A stretch of 64,000 nucleotides of DNA from Nematostella vectensis (taxonomy: Eukaryota; Cnidaria; Anthozoa; Actiniaria; Edwardsiidae). The position numbers were made by a program, and so were the translations under genes. This document shows, in pieces, positions 27,975 through 47,956 of the stretch. Where the stretch lies: assembly GCF_932526225.1 (NCBI RefSeq), contig NC_064034.1:3396001-3460000 (forward strand). The letters are read 5' to 3'. Numbering within the stretch: position 1 is the first letter of the stretch; every line of letters starts with the position of its first letter. The notes beneath the pieces are model-generated. The model was not told the DNA's origin, did not search any database, and saw only the letters and a list, made by a program, of their open reading frames with translations.

Positions 27975-30900
27975 ATGGCGGCCCCTGGCAGAAGGGTTCT
28001 TTCTTCCTGGAGTTGTATTTTACAACTCACTGATAGATCACTGATCACTAGAGGTATTGTACGTGCAAATATAGCATGCAGAGAATATGTTGATGTCTTA
28101 CCACTTTGCTCGTCCTGTTCTACTTTTGCTTTTCCGTTGCCTGCAAATTTGTTATTTTACTTCAGATTGGAAACTGTGCGTTCTTTTTGTAGTTCTCCAT
28201 CAATCAAACTTCCCCTAAAATTGAAAATACACCTAGACGACTTGGCTTTTTTCACACTACCATGATCACCTTGGCATTGTAGAAAGAGACACCGAAGATG
28301 TGAAAAACATAACAATTTTATTGACTTGAACTTCATTAGCCAAACAGTGTGATTCGGTGTGAATAAGAGAAAAGCATGATGGAATCCTCATAATTGCGCA
28401 TTTATTTTTGTTGCTGTGTAGAAAAATAGGAGTGAAATTACAAAAATCAAAATGCCAGGCTATAACAGGGAAGAATAACGCCTTGAAAGTTTACTTGACT
28501 TGACCCCCAACTGGGGGTTGAAGCTTTTCCCCACTGTTGGCTATTTACCTTTTCTTTGAGTTTGGGAGAGTTCATTTAGCCCCCCACCCCCCACGTTTTG
28601 AAAGTGCTCTGTAGCCCTTGTAGCACATGTCTTCCTCTAGGGTGCACATTTATTTTTGTTGCTGTGTAGAAAAATAGGAGTGAAATTACAAAAATCAAAA
28701 TGCCAGGCTATAACAGGGAAGAATAACACCTTGAAAGTTTACTTGACCTTTATGCAAATTTAGTTTTTCAACTGCATGATTTTTGCCTCTTTATCTTAAA
28801 ATATGTATTATGTACTTTTTGCAGGTTTGTTTCTGTCCTCTTCAAATAATATATCTACGTCATCTTGTGATCTGAAGAAGACCCCCCATACTGTTGGAGT
28901 CCCGGCCTGGGCCAAAGCTGCTCAGAGGAGGTGGCGTAGCCTCACTAAACTTGACAAGCCAAAGACCAAAGAACAAATAGAGGCTGAGTACCTTCTATCC
29001 AACAACCCAGAAAAGCTTGATTTCTACACATCAACAAAAAATGCTAAACCGAAAGACACAACAACAGATAATGAGTATGTATAGTTAGGCTTCTCTTTGG
29101 GTTGTTGTTAGATGGTTGTTATGTTTTTATGCTTTTTTTTTATTTGTAGGCCTGAAATGGTTCTCACAAAGAACAGGAAAGCATTTGTCATCTACCACCC
29201 AAAGAAACATGATCCACATGAGTTACTCTACTCTAAGGTATGATAATATTGTCTTATGTGAAAAATAGATGTCTGTACATTTTGTGATAGACACCTTAAA
29301 AGGTCTTTAAAAAGTCCTAAAAAGCTATATGTGCTTGTGGAGAAAATAATTTTTTTTATACTAAGGGATAGCACCTGGGCAAATTTGCATCCTAAGGGAT
29401 AGAACAAGGAAATGTGATTTTTTAGTTTACTGTGATTTAGATTACTATGATGATTTGAATAAGCCTCCTTCTTTAGAAAAGAAATACAAAAAAATTTGGA
29501 ATAAGCGCCCCTTCCCCAATGCTCTAGGATCCAGCGTACTTTGCAGGTGCTCCCAAAGGTCACTACTGCAGAAGAGCCACTGGAAAAGTTTCCTAGTAAG
29601 ACTAGTTCTGGGGGCGTGACACGTCAGAAGCTTAAGGCAGTTTAAAACTGACAGCCGATGAAATCAAAATTTTTCTGACGGAATTTAATACAGTTTCTTT
29701 CTTCGAGATACCAAAATGAAACATCAGAAATATGTTCCTTTTCGGTCAGTACACACTAAATCGTAGCTTATTTTTTATTAGTTTGAACTTTTTGGGAAGA
29801 AACACAGTCATAGACAAAATGTGGAAAACTTAGCCTTTGTCTACATTATTTTCATGCTGCATCCCGACGCTCTATCAGGCGAATTTTCACTCGTAAGTTT
29901 ACTTTAACTCAATAAAGAAGTCATCCAATATAGATCTAATCTCCAAGCACTTGGAGCTGCTTCGCTTGCAGTTCATGATAAACTTCAGCGGGCAAACGAC
30001 CACAACAACAGGGTTCTTGGGAATATTCTAGTCGCCAATTTTGCGGGCTTATTTTAAAAGATTTGCAATACCAGGCTTTTACCGAAGATTGTCAATAGCT
30101 GAGCAAAAGAATGGCTGTTTCCCACTTAAACATGACTGTATCACAAGAAATTGTTTTGGCTTCATAGTTTCTCTTATTGTACAAAACAAAGTAACTGGCA
30201 AAGCATTTGTCAGCGACACGAGCGTTGTCAATTAGGATTTACAAGTAAACACTGCTGTGCTGTGACTTGGCCTTTTTTCACTCCTAAAAAAAGCCCAATC
30301 ACAGAAGAGCTGCTCCAAGCGTTTTGGAACTCCAAATTGTTATAAACTTCTCCAGAGGCTGTTCTGCGGTAGTGTCCTTTGGGAGCGTCCACAAAGTATG
30401 CTGGACCCTTTAGCATGCCCCTCCCCTCCCTCTAAAAAAATAGATCTCAAGAAACGCCTAACCTAAATGGTTTAAATCTCCATTTTATGTAGCTTGAATT
30501 GATTTTCTCACATTATGACACGGGTTACTTATTATCCCTTTAACTTCTATATCCAACAAATTTTTTTTTCAGTTGTCTTATTTCTCCTTCAATCTTTGTG
30601 CAATTTAATAAGCACCCCCTCCCAAATACGCGCCTCCTCAATAAGTATCCCCCAAAGACTGGAAAAAATATGATAAGCACCTTGGGTTAAAATCATTATT
30701 TTATTGCAACAGCCCTCTTCTTTTTTTGATTGCTTGTAGTATAATTGTTAAGAAAATGTATTTTTTTTTATTTAGGATGCTACCATCACACCCTGGTGGG
30801 AGCTTAGCGCTGATGAAGTCAAGAATTACAGAGACACATTAACAGATGAAGAGGCGAGTTAAATCCTCAATCCCCCTAACATAATGATAATGGTGAATAT

Positions 30901-33430
30901 ATTGTTAATAGCTCTTTTGAGTGCCCCTCTTCAAACTTAAGCCTCTTATCTCCCTCTCTTCTTAAGCCAAAGCTTTCAGCTAGAGCATAAATACACATTT
31001 ACTAGAGTATCAGTGGTTTACACTAAAGGTTTTTGCCAAGATAGAGGAAAGCATAATATACACTAATCAATAGTATCTTGAGACGTAGGGGCAAAATATG
31101 GAAAACCAGATTTGCAACAAGCCCCTCTCTATCAAGCCCACCTCTCAAACATGACCCCCCCCCCCTGGATTTGCCACTGGAGTGAAAGATATATGAAGAT
31201 GTTAACCCTTTCAATCCTAGGTACTTTTGAGCAAAATTGTAAGAAAAACAGATTGAAAACAGAAACCTCTCCCCCTATTTCAAGTCCAGCACTACCAGTT
31301 AAGCTAAGCTACTGCTGACCCAAGGCGGTATGCCTTGAAGTTTCCAACAATGCACTGTGGTTCCTTTTCTTGCTAGTGACGGCACTGCTACAGCCTGTTG
31401 CTTACAACAGTTTTGCTTGTAATTTGCTTAAAAATTACAGCTTCTTCACATCTGGAGAGTGCCTTAGGACATCATAAAGTCTATTTGGGCATAATTAATG
31501 CTGTGCTTATGGATGTTTGCACGCTGAGGTTGATTCAATGGGATAATTCCTTGTCTGGGCTTCACCAAGTGAGAAAGGAATTTTCTAGTGAATGGCCTCA
31601 TACTCTCCAATGTGGGCCATCTTTGCTACCCAACCTTGTTTTCAGGCTTATTCTGGGTTCCTTGGACCTGGAAATGTTTTGTTTGGCTTAGGGGCAAAGA
31701 GACTTATAAAAAAACTGTTATAATTCTGGGGGAGGAGATTGCCAGTCTGTCTGTCAAGGTGTTTCCAAGACTCCCATGATGCAGTGCAGGCATGCAAAAT
31801 AGGCTAAACATGGTGACTCGCTTCTAATGGAGGTTCTAGCATTGATTATTGTGACTGATTGCTGTAAAATGGGACCTGACGGAGCGCAATAAAGGTATCT
31901 ATTTGTGACTTGATCTGTGTTTGCTTGTCTCTATTTGTAGTTTGGAATTTTGTGTCTTTTTTGGTAAGAAATGTTTCTAAGTTTAAGCATTTGTTTATGA
32001 ATTGTTCAGAAATCAAGGTTGATATTTTGACAAAAGAGTCAATTCTATTACATTGCTTGGATGCGCTTTTGAAGGTCGTCTATGCCTTGGAGGAATCTAT
32101 GAGTATCTGGGTCTGGTAATGTTTAGTTTGCATTTCTGATGTTTTGGAGTTGGGCCTATATTTTACAAGTGTCTCAGGGCGTAATGGTAATGGAAGACTT
32201 ATTTTTAATTTTCTAGTGTCAATCAAGACAAATTCAAGTAAATATGTAGATTACACTTTTAGGTATCAGAAGCAAGAAAGCTGCGAAGTAAAGACCCCCT
32301 GTTATGGACTGTAAATGCGCTGAGTCGCCTCTACAAGGCAAAACCACTAGTGGTCATGTGAGTATCTGCATCTTCATCAGTGGCTAATGGCTCTTTACAA
32401 ATCTATAATCCTACCACTTCTTCTATTACCAAGTGCTATACCAGCTACCAACAACACTTTGTTACAGTTGTGTTTGTTATTGAAGTTGGGGAAAATTTAC
32501 ATGGTGCAAAGATTCTATGAATATATTTTCTCAGTTGATAATCAAATAAACCCAACTTGAATTTTTAATGGTGCATTTTACCCATATAAAATGACCCAAT
32601 GAAAGCTGTGAACCTTTGTGATCAAAATCCCAAAAAAATAGGAGATTTAACTGTGTTATATCAGCTACCACATTATTTTATCACATTTTTGGTGGAGGCA
32701 TTTGGCTGTAACTAATTGTAACAATTTGAACATTTTGAAATGTTAGATATAAGGGACAATGGTAAGTTTTTAGAACATGATATTTTTATGAAGAATTGAG
32801 GAATATTGTTTATTGATTAGTGCTCTCCAACAATCATGTGATGGTCCTAATTTGTCTTTTTTTGCCTTGCATTTTATTAAATTCTGAAACCCTTCGTTAA
32901 ATATCTAATGGCCAATACCAGAAGCTTGTTTTATCAATCTCAAAGCTAGTTTCAAAGGCATATTATCTATCGTTTTGATAGGCTAGCTGCACCTTTGACA
33001 GATGAGCAAAAAGAAGAGGTTGAAATTGAAAGAAAATTGCTACAACAATGGTCTGACTATAAGAGAAAATATTATAGGGCCAACCAAGAAGTGGTAGGTA
33101 CAAAACTAGAAATTTGATCAATTCCCTTTAACTGAATAATGCTACTCAGAGGTGGTCCCAATATATTTAAAAAAATAATCTTCTTACCATTGATTTACCA
33201 GAAAATAATTAGCTTAAGAAAACGGTTATTACAATGGTATAGAAAGTTATTTTATATCAATTTCTGTTAGCAAAAACAGGGAGTCGACATCCAACATTAA
33301 ATCCCAAGCAAACATTATCCTAATTTTTGTGCTTATTGCATTCTTTATGTCTTTGTTTCAGGAAAGACAGAATTACTTTGAAAAGACAAGGGGCCTTGAG
33401 ATGAACCGTGCCCTTGGCCTGAAACAGTAA
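27975..33430 (+). CDS. Probable mitochondrial ribosomal protein, mL58/MRP-L20-like
   Basis: Seven exons at 27975-28053, 28825-29074, 29150-29237, 30776-30853, 32263-32357, 32982-33093 and 33362-33430 join in phase into 256 codons plus stop. The N-terminus (MAAPGRRVLSSWSCILQL) is basic and lacks acidic residues, like a mitochondrial presequence. The core (DEEVSEARKLRSKDPLLWTV, ALSRLYKAKPLVVM, AAPLTDEQ) resembles the fungal mL58 pattern in which a helix-turn-helix-like segment precedes a basic coiled tail. That similarity is recalled, not searched. The fourth intron uses a GC donor (GAG|GCGAGT); no GT donor keeps the frame. AATAAA at 33583-33588 is a likely poly(A) signal. The gene structure is firm; the family name is less so. 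Confidence 0.75.
28396..28747 (+). repeat. Two 104-bp direct copies in an intron
   Basis: The copies are at 28396-28499 and 28644-28747. They differ at about two positions and are separated by 144 bases. They include TGCCAGGCTATAACAGGGAA. They lie in the first intron of the mL58-like gene and look like a recent segmental duplication rather than transposon ends. Confidence 0.9.
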
Positions 33431-35018
33431 CGGCAAAAAGAGTCAGTTATAAAATTTAGGTGTTTCCATATCAGAGTGAAAGGATTTTCTCATTTACTGA
33501 AAAAGCTATCTGTGTTTTAAGGGTATGGTTTAGGAAAATTGTCGGTCCTATTTGTAAAAACTATGTTATAAGAGGTCAAAAGAATAAATTAACTTATCGT
33601 TTGATACATATTTGGTATGTAATTTGACAGTTAGCATGTGTATCGGCGAATTTTCTCCCTGTATTATCGGCCCTGTCGATACTATGTGAACGGCCCAGAC
33701 GCGACTGAAAATTAGACGTTCTTATAAAAGAAGAGTGTATCTTTTGTTTCTCTTTATACTTGTTATATAACAGAATTTTGTTTACAGTTTTTACGTCGTC
33801 ATCCATGTTAACATTACCAAAGTTTTCTAGAAGACTCAAATATCTTATAATGGGTTACTCTTACAACTGTCGCATGTTTCAGCGCGTTTCGTCTCGACAC
33901 TTGAGTGGCAGACACTAGAGTGGATTCCACAGACACTCAAGTGGATTCCCTATCAATTTTTTCGTTAGTATCGAATACTATTTGCAAATTGTTTTTATTT
34001 CTCATTGCGCTAAATTGTCCTGTGTGTGGGTTTACATAAACCGCCACCCTCACCTTGTGGCTTACGAGACAATTTTTTCGTTTGAATTTAATCGCAATTT
34101 TTTTTATCTCAAGACCTGTTGAGCGTCGTTTATTCAAATTTCAAAATAAAGTTGCGTCGAGATGATTTATCGTTTACAAACAGTTATTGCTATATAGAGC
34201 TTTTCTGCAAGAACCATTCAACTGATTAACTAAAGGAGGGGGTGCACTGTGTAATCCAAAAACCAAGCCGTTAGTATGTCAGTAGAATTCACTCCTCAAA
34301 CAGCATGCAGTCGCGAATCAGAGAGTTTCATGTCAAAAATAGCGTGACACTATTTGCCATTCTACACACATACATGGACAGTTCGCATGGACCTTTAGAC
34401 CTTTCAGACATCAGGACTTGTCATGCAGAGCACCTCGGGCGCTTAGAATATTCTCTCCATCCAATAAATTTTGGAGAAACCTCTTCGACCTTATTTCTTT
34501 AAATATTTTTATGTAACTTTTTGTTTCCTGTGATTCTTTTTATTTAGCGCTTTACAATATGTATTCATAGTTTTAGCGCTTTACAAATAAATGAATTATT
34601 ATTATATTGAAGAAAAATGTAAATTATTTTAAATAAGTGCGTCTTGAAGAGACACATCGCATAATTATCAAATTATCAGGGAGGAGCGGTAGTTGGAGCG
34701 TGCGACTTAGTGACCCTCGCGACAAGCGACCGATGATGAACCCCAAAGAGACTTCAATGTTTTTCTATTCCAAAACACCGTCAAATTTTAATTGCTGACC
34801 GAGCAGTGTTTGCTTACGTGCCGTGTACCAGCTTCCTGCGGCGAACAGAACCCGATTTGTTGCTAGGCAATGATGACGTCAACCTACTCGATCCAGTTCC
34901 CCCAGGGTCCCAAGGCCATGTGAATTTTCCTCGGAAGAATACCAAATAGAAAGCTTACAACATTCATGTATAATAGAACGCGCCGGTAGCGCTGCCGCAT
35001 CGCGCTGATAGAAGGAAT
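33431..35018. other. Intergenic region between the mL58-like gene and AHCYL
   Basis: It starts with the 3' UTR of the mL58-like gene (poly(A) signal at 33583). A short local repetition of ACACTNNAGTGGATTCC occurs near 33900-33950. No gene was supported. GC content rises after about 34800, consistent with a promoter for the AHCYL upstream exon. Confidence 0.5.
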
Positions 35019-35790
35019 ATGTCGATGTGGAATAGGAAAAATTCCGTAGCTATACAATCGCAGGCGGCGCAAAACTTCAAGCCCGATGTTTCCACGGAAG
35101 AAAGGAAAAGAGTAAGTAAATCGAACGTTTGAATGAAAGTAGCGTCACTTTGCGCCATAAATGCACACGGCATCAAGCCGGTGGCACGCGCGAGAGTGTT
35201 GCCTCAAAATGAAACTCACTTAACAAGCAGAAATACATCACTTACTTGTGATAAATTTTACGAGGAGCTACAAGCTATTATCCCTGTAATACATTACTTG
35301 AGTTCACAAAAATTCAACAGAAACTGTTCGTGGCTACCAAAGAACTTTCCCTGCAGTGAGGATTTCTTAACACCATTAATGATGCTTCGAAGATGGTGTA
35401 AACCAATGTTTTAGGGGAATATGGATAACAGATTCTCAACAGAAATATCGATGTTACTATTCATGTGGAGGCTAATAATCCTGATTAGGGTTTTTGAGAT
35501 TTGTGACAGGCATATTTTTTGCCGGAAGCACGAGTTAAATTTTGGGACACGAGTAGTCCAAGTTGCCACTAACGCCAATGAATTGTTATAAACATTTTCA
35601 TAATAGTACTTTCGATTTAGTGCAAATAGGAAATTGAAAACTTTTAAGAGTAACACATGAAGCGGTTTATGTAGCTCTTTGTTGTTATGTTTACAGTCTA
35701 ATATAACGATATTTTTCTTCCCTCAGCATAAATGGCTACGGCCACAGACTTCTGTAGGGTCCGTCTCTTGGAGTTCATGTGACAGTACAG
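35019..35790 (+). CDS. AHCYL alternative 5' module (exons 1a and 2a)
   Basis: Exon 1a (35019-35111) starts at ATG and encodes 31 residues beginning MSMWNRKNSVAIQ. It ends at a consensus donor AGA|GTAAGT. Exon 2a (35727-35790) follows acceptor CCTCAG and encodes 21 more residues (including TSVGSVSWSSCDST), ending in phase 1 at ACAG|GTAAAC. That phase fits the shared exon at 41000. The reading is open throughout. The module mirrors exons 1b/2b at 40342-40603: the first exon is also 31 codons in phase 0, and the second is Ser-rich and ends in phase 1. This implies alternative promoters giving different N-termini, as described for vertebrate AHCYL2. It could instead belong to another gene, but no better continuation is seen. 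Confidence 0.6.
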
Positions 35791-38700
35791 GTAAACTGAG
35801 CGGGTTTTACCCCGATTTGTTAAGATGATTTACTAGCATTTCAGCCGAGGATTTAAGTCAAGTTTAAAAAGTTTTTTATCACCCCTGAAAAGGTCTACCA
35901 TATATACCATAGCGAGCCAGTGAAGAACAAAAGATTTCTGTCTCCCCTATGACATACACCGTCAGATAGGCCAAGAGTTTAACAACTGTACTCGCTTTGT
36001 ATTATGCTTTTAGTAATTACAATGTTAAGAAAAGCACCTCGGTTTTTATAAAGGTGTATTTAGCTTGATCAAATTATCAAACTACGTAAGACCGAGTGTT
36101 TTGTGTGCCAACTCAAGGGTAAAACGCCATATGGAAATTTTTTGCCTATTGTTGTGTGACCACTTTCGAATAACCTAACCTTGGGTAAGGCGGTAAAAAG
36201 ATAACATGGATAACTTGTTAGTAAACAACACAGCGTTACGCTCCTGCCTTACAGTAGAAAAGCTTCGATTTTCTCAAAAACAAAATAAAGAAGTCCTCGG
36301 ATATTTTAGATTATGATTTCACAATATCGTAATCACGACATGGGAAACCTCACTTCCGGTGTAACGCAAGAACTTCTAAGTCACTGCGTGACAGGTTTAC
36401 ATAAAGTTCACACGTGTGCTTTCTCGATATACCGACAATATGTTCGCGTGCCCTCTGTCACGGTATTGTCGATTTTATGCAAAAGTAAGTGGTCCTATGA
36501 GTCTGATGATTTTAATGATAATAGTTTTGAAGAGAGTTTAAATATTAGTAAAGCAGCTTATTCCTCCTCCTTCTGTAACTTCGCTCATTCCTTGAATTTC
36601 ACGACTTTCTATCTGACCTCACTAAAAAACTGCTTCCAATCCGGAATTTTCTTCGGTACAGTTATTGTCGAGTCCCAACTTTGTCACGCAAGTAAATCAT
36701 TTTGACTGTGGTAACGCTATAACGCTAGTGATCTTTGACTTTGGCAATCAACAACAATACCGACTAAAGCGACTAGATCGTTTTTGCACCACCCTCTATA
36801 TTCTGAGGTCAATATTTTAAGTCTTTGTCTGAGAAGGATATTCGTTCCATGTCGGAGAATCCTGTGGGATGCCTGTGGTTTGCTACTAGTAGGACATGAG
36901 TATTATATCTCTCTTGCGGACACCATTTTGTAAGTCTTAATACGAAACTGGTTTATACTTTGAACCCGTGAGATTTACAGCAATTTCTGTTTTTATTTTA
37001 AAATAGCGTTTCCATACCAAAAATGCATATTTTAGTAAATGACTCCCTGATTGTGAATTTGGTCAATTGCTCCTGCCAAAAGCAGTTTTGCGAAACTTTG
37101 GAACACAGATCCTGTTGACATGTCACTGCACTAGACCTAAGAACAGTACCGATTATTTCCCTCATTAACGTAAACAATTGTTATTAATATCCCTACTCGC
37201 TTTATGTAGCTTCCAAGTGATTTCTATATGAGAGTTTTTTGGAAGGGCTTCCATATTTCTATTAAAGATGACAGATGTAATTGTCACGATTATCAGTAGA
37301 GTGAACAATTGACACAGTAATGATATTTTGTAGCTGCCAGCGTAGAAAATATGAGGGATTTTTAAAGCTCGGAAGGCAAGTGAAATAATTTGCACTATTA
37401 ATGCCATGGTTCCATGGTATTTAATTAAATGAGCGTAGCCTGTGAGGTGTGCGTAGCTTCAACATATATAGCTTTTGTGCGTTTAACCACTAAGACCCCC
37501 CGAAGTTGCTTTAGAGCGGTAAGCGAGAGCCTGGTATCTTTTCTAAGATATGTTGTCTCCGATTTCCGACATTTTTCCGAGAATTTTTGCACGGCGCAGA
37601 GACGTCTGCGGAACCGGTCCGATTTCACATTCTGTGCTTCACTGTAAACATGCAATTACTAATATGTGAGAGTTCAGTCACTGAATAGTATTCCGTAAAG
37701 TTAGAGGGAAATACCCCTAGGTTTCCGAGGGTTATCGTAAAGTGGATTCCACTTTGATCAGACAACTTATATACAAATGCGTCACCAAAGACGTTAGGGT
37801 GAGTTAAGCTGTAAACACAAAATTTCAATTCTCATAGAAATACCTGTCATCTTCGCGCCTATAAGGAACACAAGGCCTCTTTTATAGAAATAACCGTGAC
37901 TAAAGGGCACTCTTCAAACAAAGGCCGACCCATATTTCGGTTACAGATATAAAGCACCAAAGATATTTTTTTGAAAAATTACTTTGTCCACCTTTTTCTC
38001 TACCGCTGTCTATGTCATTGCCTACCTTCATTATGGAATAATCTGTCGAAATTGTGCATATACCGTAATATAAAGAGATTTTTGTGGTCTTTCGATAATA
38101 TTCAATATTACTCGCTGTTTATGCTGTATGTCCTGGAAGAACGTGTCGTACTTGAAGAGTATCTCCCGAATCGAGGACCCCCCCCCCGTGATACATAATT
38201 ACTACTCCCTTAGGATCAACTGCTGGTCATATCCATATCAGGCTATTTGAATTCACCAGAGCAAGTTCTACTTCCTATCTTTCACTGGAAAAGATGAATC
38301 CGTCTCGGTAAACCTTTCAATCGCGCGGACGTAAAGATAGCCGGAAACCTTTTCTTCTCTTCCTTAAAGTCCTTGACTGTGTTGCTTTCTTTAACAACAT
38401 GTGCACGAAATGTTTTTTATTAGTTATCCAAGATATTGGGAACATTAAATTTTTGCCCGTTAGGTCCTGTAAGCGAGACGCGAGATGTCTGCATTTCACT
38501 ATTTCTACCGTTACATAATCATGTGTTTTTACTAAATGCTGCCGCCTTCTTGCGCCCACGGCTCCTTGTGGCTATTCTCTGGTACTATTCTATAGACAAC
38601 CAGAACTCATTATCAGATTTTGCATTTAGCCAGATATATGTCTCCAAATGTGCAAATGTGCAAAAAGTGCATTGCGGCTGTATCTTCGATCGCATATGTA

Positions 38701-39440
38701 CAGAAATATCCACTTTACTGACAAAAAAAAGTAAAGGAATCCTGATAAATACGAAAAAGGTAGGATTCCTGATATAATGCCTTAGTCAAAGTAAATCCCT
38801 ACCCCCCCCTCCCCTACCCCAAACCCGGGACAAGGTGGAAAATAGTGGGGCGTTTGCCTCAAGCAAAAGCAAATATCAGAAAAGGCCCACCTATTGGGGC
38901 AGTTGTGGATGGCAAAAGAGGATAAATACCCTACCCCTGGGGGAAAGATCACTAAATGCATTGCCATTTTCACACCACAAAACAGACAAAATTAAGGCCC
39001 CCGAATGGTCTTTGGCGAGCACTTGCGAGCACCCCGTTTTTTATCCGAGACCGAGCTATTTTAGTTGTTGAATAAATCGAGCAGCGAACACATCGAAAAA
39101 GACGATGCGAGCACGGCGGAAAAATTGCTCATGCGAGCATTAGCCGAAAACTGCGAGCATACCGAAATTTGGTAGCAATGGGTAGATCCGGAACTTGCCA
39201 AGGCGCCGAGACCCGCGTTACAGAATCCAAGCCCGAGACTTTAGACAAAATTTCGGAATCCGAGCCCGAGACTCTTTGTCAGATTTCGGAATCCGAGCCC
39301 AAGGTTTTCCGAGCTTGTTTTCGGATAACTTGCTCGAGGTATGTCATAAAAACATCATTTTTAAATAGAATAGGTAGAGTCACAATACAATCTTGCTACA
39401 AGGGGAAACCCGAAGCATTGTAACTACATAAAACAAATAG

Positions 39441-39756
39441 CGTTAACAAAATCAGAGACTCCGAGACCACGTTAGAAAATCAGAGACTCCGAGACCACGT
39501 TATAAAATCAGAGACTCCGAGACAACGTTAGAAAATCAGAGACTCCAAGACCACGTTAGAAAATCAGAGACTCCGAGACCACGTTATAAAATCAGAGACT
39601 CCGAGACCACGTTAACAAAACAGAGACTCCGAGACCACGTTATAAAATCAGAGACTCCGAGACCACGTTATAAAATCAGAGACTCCGAGACCACGTTATA
39701 AAATCAGAGACTCCGAGACCACGTTATAAAATCAGAGACTCCAAGACCGTGTTAGA
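39441..39756. repeat. 28-bp minisatellite, 12 copies
   Basis: The unit runs through AAAATCAGAGACTCC then GAGACCACGTTAT. Upstream (39200-39310) are degenerate relatives with CCGAGCCCGAGACT and TTTCGGAATCCGAG. The copies are contiguous without unique spacers, so this is not a CRISPR-like array. It lies within the long intron of AHCYL isoform a. Confidence 0.95.
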
Positions 39757-40341
39757 AAAAAACGAGGCTCCGAGACCCTAAAATTTTGAAAAAAAAAACG
39801 AGACTTTGTAAAAAAAAAAAAAAAACGCCGAGATTCCGAGGATTTGCGAAATTTTTGCGAGACTTTCGAGGTACTCATCGCTACCCCTCCTTTTGCCCCA
39901 CACTTGCAGGTGGGCATCAAATAACTGATTTATCCCCACCCCCTCACACTGACTTGTTAAAAGCGACCGTTTCCCTCACTATTCCCCCACCATGTCCTGG
40001 GTTTTTTTTGGGGGGGAGGGGCTAACCTTGACCTGTGCATAAGAAACTTGGCTTTTTTAAATTATTTTTTCATGGACACTACAAAGAAGCACTGCCATTT
40101 ATAGCATTATTTTTGATTTCGAAGCCAATATCAAATCAAATAGAGTTTTTACGATCGCCGCTTTTTGTTCTCCTTGTTTTCCGATCCTCATTGTTTTATA
40201 AAAGTTAAAGATATAAATAATAGTTTTCAGAAGACTAAGACTAAAGTGAGATTTTTTAGTGCCCAGTTTCTCGCGGTCAGCCTAGCCTTAGCCTCGTTGT
40301 GAGGCGTTCCGTGCCAGCTTCAGCTAACACTTCTCTCCAAC

Positions 40342-47956
<7,615 letters not shown>

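Noticed and set aside
36313-36705. A 130-codon + strand frame in the long AHCYL intron
   Set aside because: No family signal, no splice context and AT-rich random-like composition.
37425-37655. Overlapping open frames on both strands starting near GCGTAGCCTGTGAGG
   Set aside because: The start resembles a MITE end, but no inverted partner or target duplication was found, and neither frame has a domain.
39441-39756. Regular 28-bp repeats that resemble a CRISPR array at first glance
   Set aside because: The copies are head to tail with no unique spacers, and the DNA is an animal intron.
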